Shown here: positions 1 to 6,843 of the stretch, one piece after another | Layout of the letters: every line of letters starts with the position of its first letter | Position numbering within the stretch: position 1 is the stretch's first letter | Source: Deltaproteobacteria bacterium | GTDB taxonomy: Bacteria; Desulfobacterota; Desulfobacteria; Desulfobacterales; Desulfobacteraceae | Reading direction: 5' to 3' | DNA length: 14,347 nucleotides | Assembly (NCBI GenBank): GCA_003647385.1 | Contig: QMMT01000011.1 | Location: 1 to 14,347, forward strand | Notes under the pieces: model-generated | Databases searched by the model: none | Told to the model about the DNA's origin: nothing | Seen by the model: only the letters and a program-made list of their open reading frames with translations | Program-made: the position numbers and the translations under genes

Positions 1-975
1 ACTATTTTTGTTGAACATGGGGATAAATCACTTGATAGAAATGGCAAGGTTGCCTGTATTGTTCAAAGTGGGTCCGTCGGTGTTGAAGCCCTTGGATATG
101 CATCTAATACCGGATATGGCATGCGCGCTTTTGTAGGACTTGGGAACAAGTGTGACCTTGATGAGATTGATTTTTTATACTATTTTGCCCAGGACAGGAA
201 AACAAACTGCCTGGGATTCTACCTTGAAAATATTGAAAAAGGCAGACAATTTTTAACCGCTGCCAGGAAAGCTTCCAAAGAAAAACCAGTGGTTGTTTTA
301 AAGGCAGGAAGAACTCACACAGCTGTATCGGCAGTCAGTTCCCATACAGGAAAACTTGCTGGTTCGGATAATGTGATCAGTGGCGCATTGAAACAATTCG
401 GGATTCAGAGGGTGTATGATGATGAGGAATTCTGTGATGCCACCAAGGCCCTTTCCATGCTGTCGGGTGCCCCGGGAAACCGGGTGGCGGTTTTAACGGC
501 TGCCGGCGGTTACGGGGTGATGTGTACGGATTTTATTGAGAAAAAAGATACCCGTGCACCCCTTGTCATGGCAAAACTTTCCAAAGATACTCAAAATCGG
601 ATTAAAGAGGCCACTTTTCCTTTCACAGCCTGTGAAAACCCTGTGGATATCACTGCAAGTGCTGATGACAGGATGTTCTCCGAGAGTCTTGATGCATTGA
701 TCGAAGATGCCGGTGTGGACATCATTATCTGCATTACTTTTTTTGCGCCTCCTGGGATTACTGAAAACCTGATAGATATTGTTGCTGATAAAATTAAACA
801 ATCTGATAAGCCCGTGATCGTCTTCACCAAATATGGACCTTTTACAGATAATAGTATTAAAAATTTATTTTATGCCGGTGTGACCGCATACCCATCCGTT
901 GGAAGAGCAGTCCGGGCTGCCCGGTTCCTGGTGGAAAGAACAACGATAAAAAAACGGTTTGAGCAGGAGGTATAA
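1..975 (+). CDS. Acyl-CoA synthetase (ADP-forming), alpha subunit, 5'-truncated
   Basis: Three-prime part (324 codons plus stop) of the CoA-binding/ligase subunit of an ADP-forming acetyl/acyl-CoA synthetase, which converts acyl-CoA + ADP + Pi to acid + CoA + ATP in the cytoplasm. The open frame runs from base 1, so the true start and the N-terminal CoA-binding Rossmann domain lie outside; the internal ATG at 121 is not the start because the family motif VACIVQSGSVGVEALG is encoded before it. Further signatures are GLGNKCDLDEIDFLYYFAQD and the phosphohistidine loop SSHTGKLAG, with His encoded at 343-345 as the expected phospho-carrier. The gene ends with TAA four bases before the beta-subunit ATG, and its last codons carry the beta ribosome binding site, so the two are co-translated. 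Substrate (acetate, propionate, aryl or branched acid) cannot be told from sequence. Confidence 0.9.
   Translation, partial: TIFVEHGDKSLDRNGKVACIVQSGSVGVEALGYASNTGYGMRAFVGLGNKCDLDEIDFLYYFAQDRKTNCLGFYLENIEKGRQFLTAARKASKEKPVVVLKAGRTHTAVSAVSSHTGKLAGSDNVISGALKQFGIQRVYDDEEFCDATKALSMLSGAPGNRVAVLTAAGGYGVMCTDFIEKKDTRAPLVMAKLSKDTQNRIKEATFPFTACENPVDITASADDRMFSESLDALIEDAGVDIIICITFFAPPGITENLIDIVADKIKQSDKPVIVFTKYGPFTDNSIKNLFYAGVTAYPSVGRAVRAARFLVERTTIKKRFEQEV
965..970 (+). promoter_or_regulatory. Ribosome binding site of ACD beta subunit
   Basis: AGGAGG nine bases before ATG 980. It fixes the start at 980 rather than the in-frame TTG at 959, and lies inside the last codons of the alpha gene, implying coupled translation. 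Confidence 0.8.
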
Positions 976-979
976 TATA

Positions 980-1645
980 ATGGAAAAAAAAATAAAACTC
1001 TGGCTTGAAACACTTGATAATAATAAAAAACCAGATGAATTTGATGCCAAACAACTGGTAAAGCTCTATTCGATTAAGGTCCCCAGAGGGAAAAGGCTGA
1101 AACCGAAAGAAGCGCTTTGCCTTGACGATATTAAGCCTCCCTATGTATTAAAGGTCTGTTCTTCAGATATCCTGCATAAAACCGAGTTACAGGGAGTGGT
1201 ATTAAACAATGACAAAGAGTCTGTTCAAGATAATTTTACGATGATACAAAATCGGTTTCCCGGTGAGAATATCCTTGTTGAAAATCAAACAGGCTTTATG
1301 GGACCCGAATTTATTATCGGGATCATAAAAGATCCGGCCCTGGGCCATGCAGTAATGGTTGGAGCTGGCGGTGTTATGACAGAAATTTATAAAGATACGG
1401 CATTCAGGCTGGCGCCCTGTACAGTGAATGAAGCAATGGATATGCTGGATGAACTGGTTTTATCCCCTGTATTTGATGATTTCAGGGGGATGGCGCTTGA
1501 TAAAAGAAAGCTTGCCTTAACGATTTCTCAGGTTTCACAATTAGCCCATGATCTGGGTGACACATTAAGTCAGCTGGATATCAATCCGATTGTGTTCAGT
1601 GCTGGGGATTGGATTGCCCTTGATGTTAAGGTCATGTTTGAATAA
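980..1645 (+). CDS. Acyl-CoA synthetase (ADP-forming), beta subunit (ATP-grasp)
   Basis: Encodes 221 residues, the usual size of a stand-alone ATP-grasp_5 beta subunit. It takes the phosphoryl group from the alpha-subunit phosphohistidine and passes it to ADP. Diagnostic features: VLKVCSSDILHKTELQGVV (His66-Lys67, the His of the beta swinging-loop site), the ATP-grasp stretch GHAVMVGAGGVMTEIYKD and the C-terminal LSQLDINPIVF. Start ATG 980 is chosen from the strong AGGAGG. It follows alpha by four bases. In many bacteria the two parts are fused in one ~700-residue chain; here they are separate genes as in archaeal ACDs. Its last 14 bases overlap the end of the convergent reductive-dehalogenase-like gene. 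A role in ATP recovery from amino-acid-derived acyl-CoA is a guess. Confidence 0.9.
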   Translation: MEKKIKLWLETLDNNKKPDEFDAKQLVKLYSIKVPRGKRLKPKEALCLDDIKPPYVLKVCSSDILHKTELQGVVLNNDKESVQDNFTMIQNRFPGENILVENQTGFMGPEFIIGIIKDPALGHAVMVGAGGVMTEIYKDTAFRLAPCTVNEAMDMLDELVLSPVFDDFRGMALDKRKLALTISQVSQLAHDLGDTLSQLDINPIVFSAGDWIALDVKVMFE

Positions 1646-2999
1646 AAATCTTTTCAGGATTGGATTTAGCAATCTTTCTATTTCTGCCATAAAGCAGATC
1701 ATCCATAAAAAGTGCGATTTTCTGGTTTAATGCATTGCGGGAAATATAAAACCGGACAAATTTGTGAATCAGTGTATTGGGTTTTGTATACGGACAGACA
1801 CTGATACAGAATGCGCAGTCAGATCCAATGGTTTTCCAATAAGAAAAACATTTTTCCTGGTGTACGGACCAGTGCCTGATATTACGGCTGTAAGGCTCGT
1901 CATCATGGCTAATGGAACCTGACGGGCAATTGTCCGCACATTTTTTACAGATTTTACAAAACTCTTCCATGTATAAAGACCTGTGCCTGGGAGAGTCTGG
2001 TAATTCAAGATCCGTTGTTACAACAGCAAGTCTGACGCAGGGGCCGTGAACCCTGTGCATGAGAATCCCCATACGGCCAAGTTCACCAAGACCTGCTTCA
2101 ACCGCTATGGGAACACAGAGTGTATCATAGTTTCCATCGTTATGAGCCCTTGCCTGGTATCCGAAATTCCGGATATATCCAGCCAGAATATTGGATATTT
2201 TGGCCGCTTCCACATACTTTTGTGCCGATTCCTGCAGGACACAGCTTGTGGGTCCTTTCTTAATCATTTTAACTCGCATGGGAATCACGATGGCAATGGC
2301 TGTTTTATGCGCCTGGTCTGTTTTATCTCCCCAGGTTTTTGAATGCCTGCCTTTATGACTGTAAAAATGGTAGGGTTTTAATTGCAGGAAAGCCACATCA
2401 CAGGCTCCATAAAATTTAGCAACATCAATTATGGTTTTGCTGAATGTTACCGGATCTATGGATGATTTAATTTCAGCAGGTTTTCCTTTGGATAAAGGAA
2501 TAGATTTTTCAAGATATTCAAAGGCTGCTTCATAGCAGGGAGCTGTATAGGGATCATGATAGATCTGTTCTTTTTCCCCGAATTCAGGCTTTTGATGAAT
2601 TTGTCTGTCCGTTGATTCATTTTCAGGATGCAGTCGATAATAGGTTTTCATTAATTCGGGGTGATGCTGTATATTATTTCTGGCAAACATCATATTTCTT
2701 TCATCATATTGTTCTGCTTTTGAAGTGTCTCTGCCAGAGAATTTCTTTGGAAAAAATCTCAAAAATGAGATCAGGCCAAAAAGGCCAAGCCCTGATATAA
2801 TAAGGATATTCGCAAACTGAAAAGTTGGTAATGTATAGAACAGACCTGTCCAGAAAAGAAGGTTCAGTATAAAACAAACCGTTGCGATAAGGAAGGCCCT
2901 GTATTCTTTTTCATTAAAAGACGATATGCCTAAAATCAGGAAGAAAAAAGATGTTCCAATTAAAACAGCCCAGTTGATGAAAGTCAGTATGCCTGTCAC
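1632..2999 (-). CDS. Membrane-anchored reductive-dehalogenase-like Fe-S/corrinoid protein
   Basis: 455 residues. Three hydrophobic segments (about 5-25, 34-56 and 60-82) are followed by a basic RFFPKKFSGR, suggesting that the soluble part faces the cytoplasm. No twin-arginine signal is present. The soluble part matches the reductive dehalogenase (RdhA) family: EAGLGELGRMGILM (301-314), GPCVRLAVVTTDLELP (319-334), a first cluster motif CxxCxxCxxxCP (Cys348, 351, 354, 358) and a second C-x10-CxxCxxxCP (Cys384, 395, 398, 402), each able to hold a [4Fe-4S]. Known RdhAs use a corrinoid to remove halide from organohalides. The soluble paralogue QueG is less likely given the membrane anchor and the RdhA-type GLGELGRMG. 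Start GTG is set by AAGGAG six bases upstream. It lies 22 bp behind hutI, probably in the hut transcript. No rdhB-like anchor gene is near. Substrate unknown; true dehalogenase activity is unproven. Confidence 0.82.
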   Translation of the reverse strand: MTGILTFINWAVLIGTSFFFLILGISSFNEKEYRAFLIATVCFILNLLFWTGLFYTLPTFQFANILIISGLGLFGLISFLRFFPKKFSGRDTSKAEQYDERNMMFARNNIQHHPELMKTYYRLHPENESTDRQIHQKPEFGEKEQIYHDPYTAPCYEAAFEYLEKSIPLSKGKPAEIKSSIDPVTFSKTIIDVAKFYGACDVAFLQLKPYHFYSHKGRHSKTWGDKTDQAHKTAIAIVIPMRVKMIKKGPTSCVLQESAQKYVEAAKISNILAGYIRNFGYQARAHNDGNYDTLCVPIAVEAGLGELGRMGILMHRVHGPCVRLAVVTTDLELPDSPRHRSLYMEEFCKICKKCADNCPSGSISHDDEPYSRNIRHWSVHQEKCFSYWKTIGSDCAFCISVCPYTKPNTLIHKFVRFYISRNALNQKIALFMDDLLYGRNRKIAKSNPEKIFIQT

Positions 3000-3005
3000 G
3001 GGGTT

Positions 3006-3011
3006 CTCCTT
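3006..3011 (-). promoter_or_regulatory. Ribosome binding site of the RdhA-like gene
   Basis: AAGGAG on the minus strand, six bases before GTG 2999. It supports the non-ATG start and independent translation of the third gene of the hutU-hutI run. Confidence 0.7.
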
Positions 3012-3021
3012 GAGAGCTCAG

Positions 3022-4272
3022 CTAATCATTCAAGTCGTTGTGATATATATCGCCCTTTATCATTACCATGTCAACAGGATTCAATCCGGCAAGATAGCAG
3101 AGATCAGACGGCGTATCAATATCCCAGACCACAAGGTCGGCATCTTTGCCTGTTTCAATACTTCCTTTTGATTGTTCAAGTCCAAGCGCCTTTGCACCAT
3201 TGATGGTTGCCCCGAGTAATGCTTCTTCACAGGTCAGGTTAAACAGCATACAGGCCATGTTAAGGATGAGTGTCATGGAATGAACAGGGCTGGAACCGGG
3301 ATTCAGATCTGTTGACACAGCCATGGGAATTTTAAGAGCTCTGAATGTTTTCACCGGCGGTTTTTGAGTTTCTTTTAAAAAATAGAAGGCACCGGGTAAA
3401 AGAACAGCTGCAACATTGTGTGCTGCCATTTTTTTTGCCCCGGACAAGGAGAGATACTCAAGGTGATCACAGGACAGAGCGTTAAATTCAGAGGCCATGG
3501 CAGCACCATTGGAATCAGATAACTGCTCTGCATGAAGTTTGATGTTGAATCCAAGGCTTTCTGCCTTTTCAAAGACTTTTCTTATTTGGTCCGGGGAAAA
3601 GGCAATGTGCTCGCAAAACGCATCCACTGCTGTTGCAATCCCCTGATTTCTAACCGCCGGCAGCAGGGTATGGATCACAAAATTTATATAGCCGTCAGCA
3701 TTGTCGGAAAATTCCGGGGGCAGGGCATGGGCGCCTAAAAAGGTGGCATCTATCTGCAAAGGAGATGTTTGATTTAATTGTCCTATAACATCCAGCATTT
3801 TTAACTCGGTTTCAAGATTGAGCCCATATCCGGATTTAATTTCAAGGGTTGTGATCCCTTTTTTTAGCAAAGCGTCTACCCGTTTTGATGTCCGGATGAA
3901 TAAGTTTTCATTTGAAGCGTTTCGAGTGGCTTTGACCGTGGAAAAAATACCCCCGCCCTTTTGTGAAATCTCTTCATAGGTTGCCCCGCAAAGTCTCATT
4001 TCAAATTCATCAGATCTTGATCCACCCCAGACCAGATGGGTGTGGCAGTCTACAAATCCCGGCAGAATCCAGCCGTTGTTACAGTCAATGGTTTTTCGAC
4101 ATTTGGAGGTATAATTGTCCGGCAGGTCTTTTTGTTTTCCCACCCATGAAATGTTTTTTCCGGTAACAGCTAAAGCTGCTTTTTCAATAATAGAAAGTGT
4201 ATTGCCTGTCATGGTGGCAAGATGACAATTGACAAAGAGTGTATCATTTTTTTCAGACAGCGGCGTTTCCAT
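3022..4272 (-). CDS. hutI: Imidazolonepropionase
   Basis: 416 residues, the normal size for HutI, an amidohydrolase-fold metalloenzyme that hydrolyses 4-imidazolone-5-propionate to N-formimino-L-glutamate (third step of histidine breakdown, cytoplasm). Metal ligands are visible: HxH in VDCHTHLVWGG (His77, His79), His247 in IKLHAEQLSD and Asp322 in AVSTDLNPGSSP. His270 in CDHLEYL and the family blocks ATYEEISQKGGGIFSTV and FLGAHALPPEF are also intact. The spacing of the metal ligands agrees with characterised HutI enzymes. The ATG at 4272 follows the hutU stop by five bases, so its ribosome binding site (AGGGA) would lie in the hutU 3' end and translation is likely coupled. The RdhA-like gene follows after 22 bases. 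Confidence 0.96.
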   Translation of the reverse strand: METPLSEKNDTLFVNCHLATMTGNTLSIIEKAALAVTGKNISWVGKQKDLPDNYTSKCRKTIDCNNGWILPGFVDCHTHLVWGGSRSDEFEMRLCGATYEEISQKGGGIFSTVKATRNASNENLFIRTSKRVDALLKKGITTLEIKSGYGLNLETELKMLDVIGQLNQTSPLQIDATFLGAHALPPEFSDNADGYINFVIHTLLPAVRNQGIATAVDAFCEHIAFSPDQIRKVFEKAESLGFNIKLHAEQLSDSNGAAMASEFNALSCDHLEYLSLSGAKKMAAHNVAAVLLPGAFYFLKETQKPPVKTFRALKIPMAVSTDLNPGSSPVHSMTLILNMACMLFNLTCEEALLGATINGAKALGLEQSKGSIETGKDADLVVWDIDTPSDLCYLAGLNPVDMVMIKGDIYHNDLND

Positions 4273-4277
4273 GGAGT

Positions 4278-5993
4278 CTATGGTTTTCCCTGGTACATAT
4301 TGATCATGGGAAGCTTGACATTTTTTGTGTTCGCCACATGGATAGCTGTTTCATATCCTGCATCGGCATGGCGGATAATACCGGTACCCGGATCATTTCT
4401 AAGAACTGTGGTCACGCGCTTTTCTGCCTCGATCGTTCCATCGGCCACGGTGACCTGTCCCGCATGAAGGGCATATCCAATTCCGACTCCGCCGCCATCA
4501 TGGAAGGATACCCATGTGGCCCCGGACGCCACGCTGGTCATACAGTTCAGCAATGCCCAGTCTGCCACGGCATCTGAACCGTCTTTCATGGCTTCGGTCT
4601 CCCTGTACGGAGATGCAACCGAACCGCAGTCCAGGTGATCCCTGCCGATAACAATGGGGGCTTTAACTTTTCCATCCCTGACAAGGTCATTGAACAGCTT
4701 GCCGGCTTTTTCTCTTTCACCATATCCCAGCCAGCAGATCCGTGAGGGAAGTCCCATATGTTCAATTTTTTCTCCGGCCATTTTCAACCAGTTGACCATC
4801 TTTGTTTTTTCAGGAAAAAGTTTGAGCAGCTCCTGGTCGGTCACTTTTATATCTTCAGGATCACCGGAAAGGGCAGCCCATCTGAAAGGTCCTTCACCCT
4901 GGCAGAAAAGTTCCCTGATATACGCCGGGACAAATCCGGGATAATCCATGGCATTGGTAACCCCTTTTTTCATAGCCTGGGCTCTTAAATTATTACCATA
5001 ATCAAAGGCAATCGCTCCTTTTTTCTGCAGTTCAAGAATGGCCCTCACATGGTCTGCCATGGAGTTTAGAGCCATATCTTTATATTTTTGCGGGTCGGTT
5101 TTTCTTAAGGCTAAAGCGTCCTCAAAGGACAGCCCCTGGGGAAAATATCCATTGAGCTCATCGTGGGCGGAGGTCTGATCCGTAATAACATCCGGAATAA
5201 AGCCTTTTTCAATCATGGCCGGTAAAATATCCACTATATTTGCACAAAGACCGATGGAAAGCGCCTTGCCTTGTGATGCCGCCTGCTTTGCCTGTGAAAT
5301 AGCATCATCAAGGGTTGATGCTTCAATATCAAGGTATTTTTTCTCAAGCCTTTTCTTGATGCGGACAGGGTCAATTTCAATACAGATCGCTACACCGTTT
5401 GCCATGGTAACGGAAAGGGGCTGGGCACCACCCATGCCGCCAAGTCCTGCTGTGACGACAATTTTTCCGGTCAGATCAGACTTGAAATGTTTTAGTCCTA
5501 AAGAAGCAAAGGTCTCATAGGTGCCCTGGAGGATTCCCTGGGTACCGATATATATCCAGGATCCTGCAGTCATCTGTCCATACATGATCAGACCTTTCTT
5601 ATCCAGTTCATGAAACGTGTCCCAGTTGGCCCACTGGGGGACAATATTGGCATTGGCAATCAGGACTCTGGGTGCACTTTCATGGGTCTTTAACACACCC
5701 ACCGGTTTTCCGGACTGAACAAGCAGGGTTTCATCATTTTCAAGATCCAGCAAAGTTCTGACAATTGCGTCGAAGCATTCCCAGTTCCTTGCTGCTTTTC
5801 CAAGACCGCCATAGACAATTAATTCATCGGGGTTTTCACCATTGTCAGGATCAAGATTGTTGCAAAGCATGCGTAAGGCGGCTTCCTGATACCATCCCTT
5901 GCAGTGAAGCTGTGTGCCCCTTGGTGCCCTGACAGGACGGGCAACGCCGCATCCGATTTGAAGATCCTTTAACAGCTTTTCTTTTATATTCAT
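4278..5993 (-). CDS. hutU: Urocanate hydratase (urocanase)
   Basis: 571 residues, close to the ~555-560 of characterised urocanases. It converts urocanate to imidazolonepropionate using tightly bound NAD+ as electrophile (cytoplasm). The NAD-binding glycine-rich stretch [15 protein letters not shown] is at about 179-193. The urocanase signature [13 protein letters not shown] carries the expected active-site cysteine, Cys420. [20 protein letters not shown] and [20 protein letters not shown] are further family blocks. The reading frame stays open to 6071, but the start is ATG 5993: it has GGGGAGG six bases upstream and matches the usual N-terminus, whereas the longer form would run through the operator. 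First gene of the hutU-hutI-RdhA-like run, divergent from hutC. Confidence 0.96.
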   Translation of the reverse strand: MNIKEKLLKDLQIGCGVARPVRAPRGTQLHCKGWYQEAALRMLCNNLDPDNGENPDELIVYGGLGKAARNWECFDAIVRTLLDLENDETLLVQSGKPVGVLKTHESAPRVLIANANIVPQWANWDTFHELDKKGLIMYGQMTAGSWIYIGTQGILQGTYETFASLGLKHFKSDLTGKIVVTAGLGGMGGAQPLSVTMANGVAICIEIDPVRIKKRLEKKYLDIEASTLDDAISQAKQAASQGKALSIGLCANIVDILPAMIEKGFIPDVITDQTSAHDELNGYFPQGLSFEDALALRKTDPQKYKDMALNSMADHVRAILELQKKGAIAFDYGNNLRAQAMKKGVTNAMDYPGFVPAYIRELFCQGEGPFRWAALSGDPEDIKVTDQELLKLFPEKTKMVNWLKMAGEKIEHMGLPSRICWLGYGEREKAGKLFNDLVRDGKVKAPIVIGRDHLDCGSVASPYRETEAMKDGSDAVADWALLNCMTSVASGATWVSFHDGGGVGIGYALHAGQVTVADGTIEAEKRVTTVLRNDPGTGIIRHADAGYETAIHVANTKNVKLPMINMYQGKP

Positions 5994-5999
5994 TATTTT

Positions 6000-6006
6000 C
6001 CTCCCC
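6000..6006 (-). promoter_or_regulatory. Ribosome binding site of hutU
   Basis: GGGGAGG on the minus strand, six bases upstream of ATG 5993. It decides the start against the 26-codon in-frame extension. Confidence 0.75.
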
Positions 6007-6012
6007 GTATGG

Positions 6013-6039
6013 TTGACATTTGTTTTTGAATCCGATAGT
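6013..6039 (+). promoter_or_regulatory. Candidate hutC-hutH promoter
   Basis: TTGACA (6013-6018), 15-base spacer, then GATAGT (6034-6039), a 4/6 match to TATAAT. The spacer is shorter than the ideal 17, so the assignment is tentative. It points at hutC and ends just before the HutC-type palindrome, which would lie at about the transcription start: a plausible autorepression site. Confidence 0.4.
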
Positions 6040-6040
6040 A

Positions 6041-6054
6041 CTTGTCTATACAAG
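6041..6054. promoter_or_regulatory. Probable HutC operator
   Basis: CTTGTCTATACAAG is a 14-bp near-perfect palindrome (arms CTTGT/ACAAG, mismatch only in the inner bases). It closely resembles the CTTGTAtnTACAAG type of operator known for HutC in enteric bacteria and pseudomonads. It sits between divergent hutU and hutC and overlaps the likely hutU -10 element. Urocanate is the usual inducer of HutC; that it acts here is inferred. Confidence 0.75.
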
Positions 6055-6071
6055 TATAGATATGATGTCAA
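6045..6071 (-). promoter_or_regulatory. Candidate hutU-hutI-RdhA-like promoter
   Basis: On the minus strand TTGACA (6071-6066), a 15-base spacer and TATAGA (6050-6045), a 4/6 match to TATAAT. The -10 lies inside the CTTGTCTATACAAG palindrome, so a bound HutC would block polymerase. The short spacer lowers certainty about the exact hexamers. Confidence 0.45.
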
Positions 6072-6119
6072 GTGGTTTTTAATTTAACGAGAACAATAAT
6101 AAGGGGACATAAAAAATCT

Positions 6120-6839
6120 ATGGCCGGATCAGAACAACCATTTGCTTTATATGACAAAATAAAGAAAAGTGTTATCAAAGATATTGAATCAGGCAAATTC
6201 AAGCCCGACGATAAAATACCGTCGGAAACCAAGCTTGCCGGATACTTTAATGCATCAAGAATGACGGCAAATCGTGCCCTCAAGGAGCTGACGGAAGAAG
6301 GAAGAATTATCAGGGTCCAGGGAGTGGGATCATTTGTGGCAAGACCCAAACCCGATGCAGCCCTTCTTGAAATCAAAAGTATAGCAAAGGAAATTGCGAA
6401 CTGGGGTGGGGTGCATTCTTCAAAGATCCTTGTACTAAGACAGGAAAAGCTTACCCGGGATATTGCACAAAAGATGAATCTTAAGCCAGATGACCCCATT
6501 TTCCATTCCATTATCATTCACAGCGACCAGGGTATTCCGGTTCAGTATTCAGAACGGTTTATCAACCCCAAAGTGGCCCCCCATTATCTGGAACAGGATT
6601 TTTATAAAATTACGCCAAGTGATTACCTTTTAGAAGTGGCACCAATTCAGGAGGCAGAACATATTATCGAAGCGGTAAAAAGTAAAATACAAATCCGGAA
6701 ATATTTAGAAATCAAACCGGATGAACCCTGCATATCGCTTAAAAGACGCACATGGTCTTTTGATATGGTGGCAACTTACAGCATTATCATTTCCCCGGGA
6801 TCAAGGTACAAACTTACGGGTAAATTTATGAGAGGATAA
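6120..6839 (+). CDS. hutC: GntR-family histidine utilisation repressor
   Basis: 239 residues from ATG 6120. Residues about 8-75 form a GntR winged helix-turn-helix (SGKFKPDDKIPSETKLAGYF, then ASRMTANRALKELTEEG and IIRVQGVGSFVA). The rest is a UTRA effector domain, typical of the HutC subfamily; in studied members it binds urocanate and releases DNA. YSIIISPGSRYKLTGKF near the C-terminus is a characteristic HutC ending. AAGGGGA at 6101-6107 is 12 bases from the ATG, rather far; an in-frame GTG at 6072 would add 16 atypical residues and is less likely. Divergent from hutU across a palindromic operator and four bases before hutH, so it probably regulates both arms and itself. Confidence 0.93.
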   Translation: MAGSEQPFALYDKIKKSVIKDIESGKFKPDDKIPSETKLAGYFNASRMTANRALKELTEEGRIIRVQGVGSFVARPKPDAALLEIKSIAKEIANWGGVHSSKILVLRQEKLTRDIAQKMNLKPDDPIFHSIIIHSDQGIPVQYSERFINPKVAPHYLEQDFYKITPSDYLLEVAPIQEAEHIIEAVKSKIQIRKYLEIKPDEPCISLKRRTWSFDMVATYSIIISPGSRYKLTGKFMRG

Positions 6840-6843
6840 AAAG

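Noticed and set aside
959..979. TTG at 959 as start of the ACD beta subunit
   Set aside because: It lies inside the alpha gene end and would put AGGAGG inside the coding part; ATG 980 has the proper spacing.
2046..2342. Plus-strand 98-codon open frame opposite the RdhA-like gene
   Set aside because: Lies wholly antisense to a well supported gene, Cys/His/Phe-rich and low in ordinary protein character; a shadow frame.
1632..2999. Epoxyqueuosine reductase (QueG) as identity of the Fe-S/corrinoid protein
   Set aside because: QueG is soluble and carries a GxGWxGKNT-like block; here there are three membrane helices and the RdhA-type EAGLGELGRMG with a C-x10-CxxCxxxCP second motif.
4239..4577. 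Plus-strand 112-codon open frame opposite the hutU 3' end
   Set aside because: Antisense to the conserved C-terminal part of urocanase and the hutU-hutI junction; no recognisable domain.
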